DNA of 64,000 nucleotides from Thermohalobaculum sp050331335 (GTDB taxonomy: Bacteria; Pseudomonadota; Alphaproteobacteria; Rhodobacterales; Rhodobacteraceae): assembly GCA_050331335.1 (NCBI GenBank), contig JBHJGY010000021.1, forward strand, positions 1 to 64,000. The letters run 5' to 3'. Positions 34,359-43,014 of this stretch are shown piece after piece; the stretch's first letter is position 1; every line of letters starts with the position of its first letter. The translations under genes were made by a program, and so were the position numbers. A model generated the notes under the pieces. The model was given only the letters and a program-made list of their open reading frames with translations, had not been told where the DNA came from and did not search any database.

Positions 34359-35258
34359 ATGCGCTACGGCTTCGTCGGTCTGGGCAATCTCGGCGGCCAT
34401 TTGTCGGAGAACCTCCGCAAGGCCGGCTTCGACGTCACCTGCACCGATCTCGATGAAAGCCTCGCCGAGCGCCAGGTGGCTGCCGGGGCGCGTTGGGTCA
34501 GCGATGCTCGGACGGTTGCCGAAGCGTCAGACGTGGTAATCACCTGCCTGCCCTCGCCCAAGGCCACCCGCGCCGTTCTCGAAGCGATGCTGCCGGCCAT
34601 GCATCCGGGCGAGACTTGGATCGAGATGTCGACGCTCGGCCGCGAGGAGGTGCGTGCACTGGCGGCGCTGGCGGCGGAGCGCGAGGTGACCACGCTCGAG
34701 GCGCCGGTCACGGGCGGGGTCCATCTGGCGGCAAGGGGCGAGATCACCGTGCTCGTGGGCGGCGATCCTGTGCTGGCAGAGCGGCACCGTCCGGCATTCC
34801 AAGCAATGGGCGGCAAGGTGATCTATCTGGGCGAGCTCGGGCAGGCTTCCGTGGTCAAAGTGATCACCAACATGCTGGCCTTCATCCATTTGGCGGCTTG
34901 CGGCGAGGGGCTGATGCTGGCCAAACGCGGCGGGGTCGATCTCGGCCTGGCCTGGGAGGCGATCGCGGCAAGTTCGGGGACGAGCTTCGTGCATGAGACC
35001 GAGGGCCAGCTGATCTTGAACGGCAGCTACGACGTTGCCTTCACCATGGATCTCGCGCTGAAGGATCTTGGCTTCGCGATGGGGTTTGCCGAGGAATTCG
35101 GGGTCCCGGCGGAGCTCGCGGCGCAGATGCAGAGGCTTTTCGAGCGAGCCAAGGCGGCCTATGGCGGAGACGCGCAGTCGCCCATGGTCGTAAAGCTGCT
35201 TGAGGACCAGGTGGGGGTAGACCTGCGCGCACCGGGTTTCCCCGCGCGGCTCGAGTGA
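34359..35258 (+). CDS. 3-hydroxyisobutyrate dehydrogenase-family NAD(P)-dependent oxidoreductase
   Basis: A 299-aa beta-hydroxyacid dehydrogenase. The N-terminal Rossmann motif is YGFVGLGNLGGHLSENL; substrate-binding LEAPVTGGVHLAARGEITVLVGG spans about residues 110-132; the catalytic-Lys helix contains VVKVITNMLAF (about 165-177). The C-terminal domain is all-helical. Members oxidise 3-hydroxyisobutyrate, tartronate semialdehyde or related acids; the exact substrate is not evident. Co-transcription with the enolase-superfamily gene upstream fits sugar-acid or hydroxy-acid catabolism. Confidence 0.8.
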   Translation: MRYGFVGLGNLGGHLSENLRKAGFDVTCTDLDESLAERQVAAGARWVSDARTVAEASDVVITCLPSPKATRAVLEAMLPAMHPGETWIEMSTLGREEVRALAALAAEREVTTLEAPVTGGVHLAARGEITVLVGGDPVLAERHRPAFQAMGGKVIYLGELGQASVVKVITNMLAFIHLAACGEGLMLAKRGGVDLGLAWEAIAASSGTSFVHETEGQLILNGSYDVAFTMDLALKDLGFAMGFAEEFGVPAELAAQMQRLFERAKAAYGGDAQSPMVVKLLEDQVGVDLRAPGFPARLE

Positions 35259-35405
35259 CCATGTCGGCTGCGGGTTCGGGCGTCCTAAGGGCGTCGGCCG
35301 GCCTTGCATGGCCTATCTGGGATGCTTTCAGGCTGGGTCGCCCGCACGTCTGATGTGACCCGCGCTGCGCGGGCGTAAGGATTGAGGCTGAGGGGAGGCC
35401 CCGCA

Positions 35406-38084
35406 ATGACCGCCACCGCCACGCTTCCAGAGCTTGTCGCACCGTCCCGAACTGCGTTCGATCATTGGATTGCGGATGAGGTCTTCGACCGGCTGGCCCA
35501 GGCCCCCGGGCGTCCGGCCGTCCTCGCCCTGGACGGCGAGCAGGTGGTCGAAACATCGGCCGGCGATCTGGCCAGGCTGGTTCATGGGGTCGCGGCGCTC
35601 ATGGTGGAACGGGGTGTGAGCGACGGCGATCTTGTTGCGATCTGGGCGCCGAACTCGGCGCGGTGGCTTGCGGTTGCGCTGGCGGCGGCGCGGCTTGGGG
35701 TGGTCCTCGCACCGCTCGACGCGATGGCTCCGGCGGCGGAGGTCGGACCGCAAGCGGTGGCAATTGGCGCGGCCATGGTGTTTGCCGACGCGCCGGACGG
35801 TGGCGACGGGGCCGACGGCGCGGCCTTAGATGCCGGCGAGGTGCCGGTGATCGACCTCGCAGCCATTGCCCCCGGCGACAACGCTCCCGCCGGCCTGCCA
35901 CCCCAAAGCGACCGCCCGCTCGCCCTCTTCCGAACCTCGGGTACCACCGGCGCGCCGAAGACCTTCACGCTGACCAGCCGCAATATCGGCACCGTGGTGC
36001 GGGCGCTCGTCGATTGGGGGGGCGTTCGGGCCGAGGACCGGGTGATGCTCCCGCTGCCGCTCCACCATGTCTATCCGCTGATCACCGCAGCCTTACCCGC
36101 GCTGACCATCGGCGCGGCGCTCGTGCTGCCAGAGAGCCCCACAGGCGGCCATATTGCGACCGCAATGAAGGCCACGCGGCCCACGGTGCTGATCGGCGTA
36201 CCCCGCCTCTTCGAGACCATGCTGGAAAGGATCAAAGCGCGCCTCGCCGCCGCTCCGTGGCCGGCGCGTCTCTTCGTCGGGGCGCTGTCGTGGCTGTCGC
36301 GAACACTCGCGCGCCTCTCGGGGGGGCGGGTCGGCCCGGGGATGATGCGCCTGGTCGCCGGTAAAGCGGCACCGGGGCTCAGGCTGCTCGTCTCGGGCGG
36401 GGCGCATCTGAAGCCGGAGACCGCAGCAGCCCTCAAAGGCATGGGATGGCGGGTCGAGTCAGGCTACGGGCTGTCGGAGACCGCTTCGGCTTTCGCCGGC
36501 ACCTTCAACGGCACGCGTCCCGGCGCCGTGGGCAAGCCCCTCGGCCCCGGCGAGATCCGCATCGCCGACCCCAATCCAGACGGGGTCGGCGAGATTTGCC
36601 TGCGCGGCCCCTCCGTCTTCTCGGGCTATCACGAAAACCCCGACGCCAATGCTCGGGCCTTCGACGGCGACGGCTTCTTTCGCACCGGAGATCTCGGCCG
36701 GGTCGACCCGGACGGGTATCTTTACATCGTCGGTCGAGCGAAGGAGGTGATCGTTCTCGCCGGCGGTGAGAACGTCTTCCCAGAAGACGTTGAGGCGGCC
36801 TATCTCGCTCATCCTTTCATCCAAGAGATCGGGGTCCTTGAAAAGAACGGGGCGCTCGCCGCGCTCGTCTTGCCCGACCGCGCCGAGATCGCAGCGACCG
36901 GCACGGTGGAACACGACAAGGCGATCCGGATCGCGCTGTCCAGCGTCGCCAAGAGCTTGCCTTCGACCCGGCGGCTGTCGGGCTTCGCGATCGCCCGAGA
37001 GCCGTTGCCACGCACGCGAATCGGCAAGCTCAGGCGGTTCCTGCTGCCAGCGCTCTACGAGGCCGCCACGGGCGACCGAGCCGCGGCACCGAAGGCTGAA
37101 CTCTCCGACGCCGATCGCGCCTGGCTCGCCGAGCCGCCCCGAGCCGCGGTCTTTAGGCGTCTGACCGCCCAGGCAAGCGGCGCCGAGCCGGGGCTGGACA
37201 GCGACCTGCAGATGGATCTCGGCTTCGACAGTTTTGCCTGGATGACCCTCGCCGTTGCGATCGAGGAGGACACCGGCGTTGTGCTGACCCTTGAAGACAT
37301 CGCCGAGATCGCGACCGTTCGGGATCTGATGCTGCGCGTCACCCAGAAGTCGGCCGACGGCGCCCCGGCCAGAGCCCTGGCCGCCAGGCTTGCGGAAGAC
37401 CGTCGCTGGCTCGCGCCGCGCAGCGGGGTGGAGCGGGCGCTCGGGCGCCTGTTCTACGCGGTTAACTCGGGGCTTTTGCGCGGTCTCTGCGGGGTGGATG
37501 TCGAGGGACGCGAGCGGCTGCCCGAAACTGGTCCGGTGCTGATTTGCCCCAACCACGCGAGCATGCTCGACGCGCCGGCCATCGCTGCGGCCATGCCGGG
37601 CCATCTGCGTGCGCGGGCAGCTTACGCCGCCGACAAGATCGTCGTGTTCGCCTCCCGGCTGTTCCGCCTGCTGTGCCGGCCGATGCGGGCCTTCCCAGTG
37701 GATCAAGGGGTGCCGACGGTCGCTGTCGAACTCGCGGTCGAGGCGCTGAGGGGCGGGTCGGCGGTTGTCTGGTTCCCCGAGGGCTGGCAGTCGCCGGATG
37801 GCACGCTGCAACGGTTCGAACCTGGTGTGGGCCTGGTGGTTGCCGCGGCCGGGGTGCCTGTGGTGCCAGTTCTCATCGAGGGCAGCTTCGAGGCCTGGCC
37901 GCGGGAACGGGCTTGGCCCCGGCCCCATCGGTTGCGGGTGGTGTTCGGGGCGCCGATCCCGGCGGAGACCTTGCTCGCGGGCTCCGAGGGAGAGGATGCG
38001 GCAGGGCGTGCGGTGCGGGTCGCAACTCGGCTCAAGGCGGCGATCGTGCAGCTCGGCGGGCGGCTCGAGAACCCGGCGGGCTGA
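35406..38084 (+). CDS. Trifunctional acyl-CoA/AMP ligase - acyl carrier - PlsC-type acyltransferase fusion
   Basis: An 892-aa fusion. Residues about 15-555 form an ANL adenylating enzyme (RTSGTTGAPKTFTLTS, ESGYGLSETASAF, RTGDLGRVDPDGYLYIVGRAKEVIVLAGGENVFPED and a C-terminal RTRIGKLRR Lys). Residues about 585-660 form a phosphopantetheine carrier domain, with the attachment Ser in DLGFDSFAWM. Residues about 675-890 form an LPLAT acyltransferase, with NHASMLD (HX4D) and FPEGW. It resembles Aas-type acylation enzymes with an added carrier, so it may load a fatty acid onto its own carrier and transfer it to a glycerophospholipid or other acceptor. Start ATG 35406 with GAGGGGAGG; a perfect CCCGCG-CTG-CGCGGG hairpin lies 33 nt upstream. 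Confidence 0.8.
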   Translation: MTATATLPELVAPSRTAFDHWIADEVFDRLAQAPGRPAVLALDGEQVVETSAGDLARLVHGVAALMVERGVSDGDLVAIWAPNSARWLAVALAAARLGVVLAPLDAMAPAAEVGPQAVAIGAAMVFADAPDGGDGADGAALDAGEVPVIDLAAIAPGDNAPAGLPPQSDRPLALFRTSGTTGAPKTFTLTSRNIGTVVRALVDWGGVRAEDRVMLPLPLHHVYPLITAALPALTIGAALVLPESPTGGHIATAMKATRPTVLIGVPRLFETMLERIKARLAAAPWPARLFVGALSWLSRTLARLSGGRVGPGMMRLVAGKAAPGLRLLVSGGAHLKPETAAALKGMGWRVESGYGLSETASAFAGTFNGTRPGAVGKPLGPGEIRIADPNPDGVGEICLRGPSVFSGYHENPDANARAFDGDGFFRTGDLGRVDPDGYLYIVGRAKEVIVLAGGENVFPEDVEAAYLAHPFIQEIGVLEKNGALAALVLPDRAEIAATGTVEHDKAIRIALSSVAKSLPSTRRLSGFAIAREPLPRTRIGKLRRFLLPALYEAATGDRAAAPKAELSDADRAWLAEPPRAAVFRRLTAQASGAEPGLDSDLQMDLGFDSFAWMTLAVAIEEDTGVVLTLEDIAEIATVRDLMLRVTQKSADGAPARALAARLAEDRRWLAPRSGVERALGRLFYAVNSGLLRGLCGVDVEGRERLPETGPVLICPNHASMLDAPAIAAAMPGHLRARAAYAADKIVVFASRLFRLLCRPMRAFPVDQGVPTVAVELAVEALRGGSAVVWFPEGWQSPDGTLQRFEPGVGLVVAAAGVPVVPVLIEGSFEAWPRERAWPRPHRLRVVFGAPIPAETLLAGSEGEDAAGRAVRVATRLKAAIVQLGGRLENPAG

Positions 38085-38113
38085 GTGCTTGCGCTCCGCG
38101 GCTTGTCCCGGGC

Positions 38114-38809
38114 TCAGCGCGCGACGAAGAGACCAACGCAGCCGATAACTCGGGTGTCGACTGTCTCGAACCGTGCCTCCAGCGCCGAATGCAGGTCTCT
38201 ATGGCGGTCCTCGGTATTGGAGAAGATCCCGCGGCGGTTGTAGAACGCCATGAGTTGTCGGGCACCCCAGTTCCGCGGAGCGTCGCCCTGCAGGATGGTG
38301 GCGCCGAAAACCGGCGCTCCCGGGGCCAGATGTGGCTTCACATGGTCGAACACGGCGGCCTTCTCCGTGATGTCCCCCGGCATGCAGTGCAGCAGGTAGC
38401 ACAAAGATGCGCTGTCGAACGGGCCCGGCAGGTCCATCGGTGCCAGGGCGTTGGCTTCGATCTTTCGGGGCTCGAAACGCGCGAGCCGCGCTGCGGCGTG
38501 GGCGAGGCAGGTGGGGTTTAGATCGACGAGGGTGATCTTGGGCGACACCGACCGAGGGGCTAAGCGATCAATGAAAAAGCCCGTGCCGACGCCGATGTCG
38601 AGATGTCGCTGGCCGACATGGTTGTCGAACAGCGCCTGCAAGTCCGCCGTCGGCATGCGCCACAGCAGCCGGTTCGACAGACCATGTACGAAAAGATCAT
38701 AGAGACGAAGAACCCAAGGCTGGTAGACCGCCTGGCCCGTTTCGATCTCGGCGGCGGATCGCTGCGCCGCGTCGGTCTTGTTTGTGCCCAACGCCACGTC
38801 CTCGCGCAC
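38114..38809 (-). CDS. Class I SAM-dependent methyltransferase
   Basis: A 231-aa methyltransferase. SAM-binding motif I is LDIGVGTGFFID (about residues 71-82), followed by the acidic strand end LVDLNP (about 96) and motif PFDSASLCYLLHCMPG (about 130-146). The start is a GTG at 38809. The substrate is unknown. It is divergent from a hexapeptide acetyltransferase gene and convergent with the ligase fusion, 29 nt from its stop. Confidence 0.78.
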   Translation of the reverse strand: MREDVALGTNKTDAAQRSAAEIETGQAVYQPWVLRLYDLFVHGLSNRLLWRMPTADLQALFDNHVGQRHLDIGVGTGFFIDRLAPRSVSPKITLVDLNPTCLAHAAARLARFEPRKIEANALAPMDLPGPFDSASLCYLLHCMPGDITEKAAVFDHVKPHLAPGAPVFGATILQGDAPRNWGARQLMAFYNRRGIFSNTEDRHRDLHSALEARFETVDTRVIGCVGLFVAR

Positions 38810-38980
38810 ATCCCCATCCTCTGCCTGTTCGCCGGACCGAGGTTAGCGCCCGTCCGCGCCTGCGTCACCAGTGCGCCCGCATCAGCAGGCCGCGCGTGGT
38901 TACCTGCGGACTGGTGCGGCGCCTGGCCTTTCGATAGAACCGACGCGGAACCCAATGCTGTCGATGGCTCAGAGCTTTCA

Positions 38981-39466
38981 ATGTCCGGCACCTACCGCAA
39001 GACCGGCCTGACGCGCTTCTTATGGCTCCGCAACCTGATCGTGGGGGCCAAGAAGAGCTATTACCGGTGGATCTTCGGGATGGACATCCACCCGACCGCG
39101 GAAATCTCGTTGAGCGCCAAGTTCGATACGACGTATCCCGCGGGCGTCCATGTCGGTGCGTACTCCTATGTGGCTTTCGAGACGCGCATCCTGTGTCATG
39201 ACCGCACGCGGGGGATCCGGGTGCATACCCGCATCGGCGAGAACTGCTTCATCGGGGGCCGAAGCCTTATCTTGCCTGGTGTCGAGATCGGCGACAATTG
39301 CGTGGTGGGTGCAGGCTCGGTCGTGACGAAGTCGGTGCCGCCCCGGTCGGTCGTCGCCGGCAACCCCGCGCAGATCCTGCGAAGCGACATCGAGGTCGGT
39401 GCCTATGGGCGGTTCTCGGGGGCCGATGCCCGCGAGGCCGAGATCGCGAAGGCTGGGCTTGTCTGA
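38981..39466 (+). CDS. Hexapeptide-repeat O-acetyltransferase (left-handed beta-helix)
   Basis: A 161-aa LbetaH acyltransferase of the WcaF/serine-acetyltransferase-like group. Hexapeptide turns are visible from about residue 45 on (IHPTAEISLSAKF, VHVGAYSYVAF, RIGENCFIGGRSLILPGVEIGDNCVVGAGSVVTKSVPP). The final SVVAGNPAQIL is the usual acetyl-CoA-site end. It probably acetylates a sugar of a surface polysaccharide, in line with glycosyl- and sulfotransferase genes nearby. ATG 38981 is preferred; the longer upstream frame overlaps the divergent methyltransferase. Confidence 0.8.
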   Translation: MSGTYRKTGLTRFLWLRNLIVGAKKSYYRWIFGMDIHPTAEISLSAKFDTTYPAGVHVGAYSYVAFETRILCHDRTRGIRVHTRIGENCFIGGRSLILPGVEIGDNCVVGAGSVVTKSVPPRSVVAGNPAQILRSDIEVGAYGRFSGADAREAEIAKAGLV

Positions 39467-39510
39467 GGCCGAATGCGGGCGTCGGGGCGGCGCGTCCCTT
39501 GGCTGGGCCG

Positions 39511-40110
39511 TTAGCCGGGGCGCGCGCCGATCTCCCGTTGCCCGACCACCCGGGCCGGCTGCCCGACGGCGATGCTCATCGGTGGGATCTCGCTTTTCAC
39601 CAAGGCCCCGGCGCCGATGATCGCGCCATCGCCGATCCGCGCGCCCGGCAGCACCACCGCTCGGGTGCCCAGCCACACATCGCGCCCGATCAGCACATCT
39701 GCCTCATCCATATGCTGGCGCGTGACCGGGTGGCCATCATTGTAGCGATAGGTGGCGGCAGTCACCATCACCTCGGGGCCGAAGAGCGCATCTGCCCCAA
39801 TGATCACCCGGCCATGGGATGGCCCGGCCCAGAAATGGCAGCGCGAACCGATCCTTACACGGTCGCCGATCTCTATGCGCTCCGGATGCGAAAACACGAC
39901 ATCTGGAGAGATCACAACCCCCGTGCCCCGTCGGATCCGGCGTAAGGGCACCACATGGCTGTAATTGTAGTAGTTGACGAGCTTGAGCAGATGGGCCCAG
40001 GCGCGGGGATCGATCAACGAGAGCAGAAATCGTCGGCGCCGGTCGGACTTCTCGAGCCGGGGTTTGGGGACGCGTGGCGGCTCAGGCGGCGCTTGCATCT
40101 GCGGATCCAT
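39511..40110 (-). CDS. Hexapeptide-repeat acetyltransferase
   Basis: A 199-aa second LbetaH acetyltransferase, unlike the first in its Pro-rich basic N-terminus (residues 1-30). Beta-helix repeats are seen at GVVISPDVVFSHPERIEIGDRV, VIIGADALFGPEVMVTAATY and VLIGRDVWLGTRAVVLPGARIGDGAIIGAGALV. It ends IAVGQPARVVGQ. The two acetyltransferase genes converge, and this one continues the strand of the glycosyltransferase gene upstream of it, so surface-glycan acetylation is likely. Confidence 0.8.
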   Translation of the reverse strand: MDPQMQAPPEPPRVPKPRLEKSDRRRRFLLSLIDPRAWAHLLKLVNYYNYSHVVPLRRIRRGTGVVISPDVVFSHPERIEIGDRVRIGSRCHFWAGPSHGRVIIGADALFGPEVMVTAATYRYNDGHPVTRQHMDEADVLIGRDVWLGTRAVVLPGARIGDGAIIGAGALVKSEIPPMSIAVGQPARVVGQREIGARPG

Positions 40111-40209
40111 GGGCTTCCCGGCTTTCTTTCGACGGCGTCGGCGGCTTGAACGCCAAAAAAGGGCGCCGGCCCGGCAGGGGATTGCCTCGCCAACCCCGGC
40201 GATGGCGAC

Positions 40210-41301
40210 TTACAGCTGCGTGCCGCCCGCTCGGCGCCGGCCGAGCACTCTGGCCCAGGTCGCTTCCGGCAGACGGGTCCTTACCGCCTGCGGCGGTCCC
40301 ATCCGGTGCAGGCCCCGAAGCATGGCCGAGATCTGCGCCCAACTGCCGTCCCAATGTCGAGCGAGCCGCAGATAGGCAAGAAGATAGGCGAAGGGCAGCC
40401 GCCACGGAAACCACCGGGCCACGAAAACCAGCAAATTGCGCGACATGAAGTATACCGAGAACGGGGCAGGCGTTAGAGATCGCCCGCCCGAGCCGATGGA
40501 AACCCCGACGCTGTGTCGGATCTCCGCGCCCGCTGCGAAGCCGAGCGGCAGATCACCCCGTCTCAGCTGCCAATCGACTTCTTCATAATAAAGGAAATAG
40601 CGCTCCTCCATCAATCCGGCTCGGTCGAGGAAGTCGCGGCTCGCCAGCATATGACCACCGGAGATGAAATCGAGATCGCTGGCGTCGGGCAGCGGAGTGG
40701 TGTCGGCCGGTTGCCCCAAATTGACGGCGATCGACGTGCCGGTGAGTCGGTTAATCCGCCCGCCATCCATCTGGACGGTTGCCGGTGCGTCGCGGAAAAC
40801 GATGCGGGCCCCGATGACGGCATAGCGGTCCATCCCCAGCGCCGCCGCGATCAATTCCTCCGGAGTTTGGGGCGGGACGAGGGTGTCGGGATTTAGGATC
40901 CAGAAATGGTCGATGTCGCGATCGGCCGCGAGGGCGCGCAGGCCCAGATTGACCCCGCCGGCGAAGCCCAGATTCGCTCCCGCCTCGATTAGGGCGAGCT
41001 GAGGGAAGGGCCGGGGTGCCGTGGTTCCGGGCGGCACACGAACAAAAGCGAGCGGCTTGGGGACGGGGTCGGGCCAGCTGTCGGCCCAGTCGTCCGGGCG
41101 GATGAAATCGCGCGTCCCCGCGGCCCAGTCGGCAATCGCCTCGGCCGTTCCATCCGGTGACGCGTTGTCGACAACCGCAATCCTAAGCGCCGGGTAGCCA
41201 GAGGCGAGCAGGCTCTCGAGACAGTCCGCAATGAAGTCGGCCGCACAATAGGTGACGATCACGACGCCGAGGGCGGGCAAGTGATCTCGGGATGGCTGCA
41301 T
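40210..41301 (-). CDS. Family 2 glycosyltransferase
   Basis: A 363-aa GT-A fold inverting glycosyltransferase. The nucleotide-sugar site begins LGVVIVTYCAADFIADCLESLL and VVDNASPDGT (about residues 12-50). The acceptor/metal region has GANLGFAGGVNLGLR and FWILNPDTLVPP (DxD-like). The C-terminal part has DFISGGHMLASRDFLDRAGLMEERYFLYYEEVDW, typical of rhamnosyl-transferase-like enzymes. Start ATG 41301 puts the GT motif at the N-terminus; longer frames add non-homologous sequence. It is likely involved in surface polysaccharide assembly together with the acetyltransferases. Confidence 0.85.
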   Translation of the reverse strand: MQPSRDHLPALGVVIVTYCAADFIADCLESLLASGYPALRIAVVDNASPDGTAEAIADWAAGTRDFIRPDDWADSWPDPVPKPLAFVRVPPGTTAPRPFPQLALIEAGANLGFAGGVNLGLRALAADRDIDHFWILNPDTLVPPQTPEELIAAALGMDRYAVIGARIVFRDAPATVQMDGGRINRLTGTSIAVNLGQPADTTPLPDASDLDFISGGHMLASRDFLDRAGLMEERYFLYYEEVDWQLRRGDLPLGFAAGAEIRHSVGVSIGSGGRSLTPAPFSVYFMSRNLLVFVARWFPWRLPFAYLLAYLRLARHWDGSWAQISAMLRGLHRMGPPQAVRTRLPEATWARVLGRRRAGGTQL

Positions 41302-41498
41302 CAGCGGGTCTCCATCGACAGATCTGGCCGAGGCCACCAGTCTGGCCCCGACTCGCGCGCGAGACTGCCTTGCTCCGGACCTTTGGGAAAGCGCGCCGCG
41401 GTCCTTTGCCGAGATCCCTGTGGCGAATGCTTGCTCGCTTTGGATGCTCCAAGCTATCGTTGCGCTTCGCCGACATGGCAGCACCGCATGAGGGTCCC

Positions 41499-42386
41499 AT
41501 GAAGCGCCTTCTCCAAAACCCGAGCGTGGCGGCACGGCTTCGCCGGTTCAAGCCGCTTTACTACCGCCTCACCGGGCGTCACGGTGTTGGTCCGGGACCG
41601 GATGCGGCAGAAATGTTGCGCCGGCTGGATGGCCGAGGGCTCTTCCTGTTCTCGTTCGGCCGGTCCGGCACGACCGTCTTCCGCAATTTCGCCGCCACCC
41701 ATCCGCAGATCGAGGATTTCGGCGAGGTTCTCAATGAGGAGGCATTCCATGGCGTGTTCCGGCGGCTCGGCGGGCGGGCGGTTCGGCCATCGGTGTTCCG
41801 CGCACGCTTCTACGCCCATCTGGCGCGCCTCGTTGCGCGGAACCCGGGATGCATCTGCCTCTTCGATATGAAGTTCGAAAGCCTGCATTTGATCGAAGGC
41901 AATTGGCGGCTGCCTGGACCGGATTTCGAGATCTTACACGCGGTGCGCGAGAGCGGAGCCCCGGCAATCCTGATCGAGCGGCGCGATGCGGTGGGTCGCC
42001 ATGTCTCGCTCCAGCTCGCAATCCGGCGCAACCGCTTCCACAGCTTCGAGATCGGTACTGAGGAAGCGCCAGACCCGTTCGAGATCGATATCCCGGCACT
42101 CGAGCGGGAAATCCGCGTGATCCGGGCCCAGCATGCGCGGGTTCGGCAGATCTTCGCCGGCGCGCCACGCTTCCTCGATCTCGCCTATGAGGAGATGTTC
42201 GTGCGGGCGGAGGACGGGGCGCAGCGCTTCTCCCCTGAAATCGGCCCGGCGCTTTCGCGGTTGCTCGATATCGACGCGCGCTTCGATCCGGCGCCGCGGC
42301 TCGAGCGGGTGGGGGCCACCGGTCGAGGAGACCCCGTGCGCAACCGGTCCGAGGTCGAGGCGGTGCGCGCCAGACATGGCGGTTGA
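41499..42386 (+). CDS. Sulfotransferase-family protein
   Basis: A 295-aa protein with a P-loop-like 5'-PSB motif FSFGRSGTTVF (about residues 50-60) that binds the phosphosulfate of PAPS, and a 3'-phosphate-binding stretch (ILIERRDAVGRHVSLQLA, about 155-172). It resembles Stf0/LPS-type sulfotransferases. In a neighbourhood of sugar acetyl- and glycosyltransferases it may sulfate a surface glycan. ATG 41499 is preferred, as the longer upstream frame carries no homology. Acceptor unknown. Confidence 0.65.
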   Translation: MKRLLQNPSVAARLRRFKPLYYRLTGRHGVGPGPDAAEMLRRLDGRGLFLFSFGRSGTTVFRNFAATHPQIEDFGEVLNEEAFHGVFRRLGGRAVRPSVFRARFYAHLARLVARNPGCICLFDMKFESLHLIEGNWRLPGPDFEILHAVRESGAPAILIERRDAVGRHVSLQLAIRRNRFHSFEIGTEEAPDPFEIDIPALEREIRVIRAQHARVRQIFAGAPRFLDLAYEEMFVRAEDGAQRFSPEIGPALSRLLDIDARFDPAPRLERVGATGRGDPVRNRSEVEAVRARHGG

Positions 42387-42447
42387 TCGCGCCATTGGCG
42401 GGCGGGTGCCCCGGTGGTAAAAGATCATCGAACAACGGGGGGAAGCC

Positions 42448-43014
42448 ATGCGGCTTGGGGCGACCAGCGGCGCGCTGTCGGGGCTGATGTCCATTGCGGC
42501 TATCTTGGTGTCGGTCGGCACGCTCTACCTGACGGAGCTGCGCGGGGCCGAAATCGCGGTTCTGGCAGCGGACCAAACCTATCTGGCGCGCGACCGTAAC
42601 GGCAGTCAGGAGGTGGTGCTGGTGCCGTTGACCCTCACGAACTCGGGCGCGCGTGACGGGGCGGTTCGCGGCCTGCGTCTAACGGTAACCGATGAGAGCG
42701 GCGGCAGCCGATCGTTCCGAGCGACGGGCTTCGGCCCCAGCCCCGGACCCGATGCCGCACCCTTCGCCCCCATCGCCATTCCTGGCCGCTCTTCGGTCAG
42801 CCGCGCCGTATTGTTCCATCCCATGGAGCGCGGCCAGCCGCTGCTGAGCGAGGCCGGCGCCTACCGGCTCGATCTGAGCCTGAGCCTGGCCGATGGCCGC
42901 ATGGGGGACAGCGTGATGCTAAACCAGAGACTCCCGTATTTCAGCCTGCCCGATCTTGCTGATGGACGGCTGATCCGTATGGTGCCCGTGGCGGCGGGAG
43001 CGGGCGGCGCATGA
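42448..43014 (+). CDS. Membrane-anchored hypothetical protein
   Basis: A 188-aa protein with one N-terminal transmembrane segment (about residues 8-29) and an extracytoplasmic beta-rich domain that resembles an Ig-like or arrestin-like sandwich (VVLVPLTLTNSGARDGAVRGLRLTV, then AYRLDLSLSLADGR). I do not recognise a family. Its stop overlaps the start of the PstS-OmpA fusion gene as ATGA, so the two are translationally coupled and may be partners. SD GGGGGAAG lies before ATG 42448. Confidence 0.6.
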   Translation: MRLGATSGALSGLMSIAAILVSVGTLYLTELRGAEIAVLAADQTYLARDRNGSQEVVLVPLTLTNSGARDGAVRGLRLTVTDESGGSRSFRATGFGPSPGPDAAPFAPIAIPGRSSVSRAVLFHPMERGQPLLSEAGAYRLDLSLSLADGRMGDSVMLNQRLPYFSLPDLADGRLIRMVPVAAGAGGA

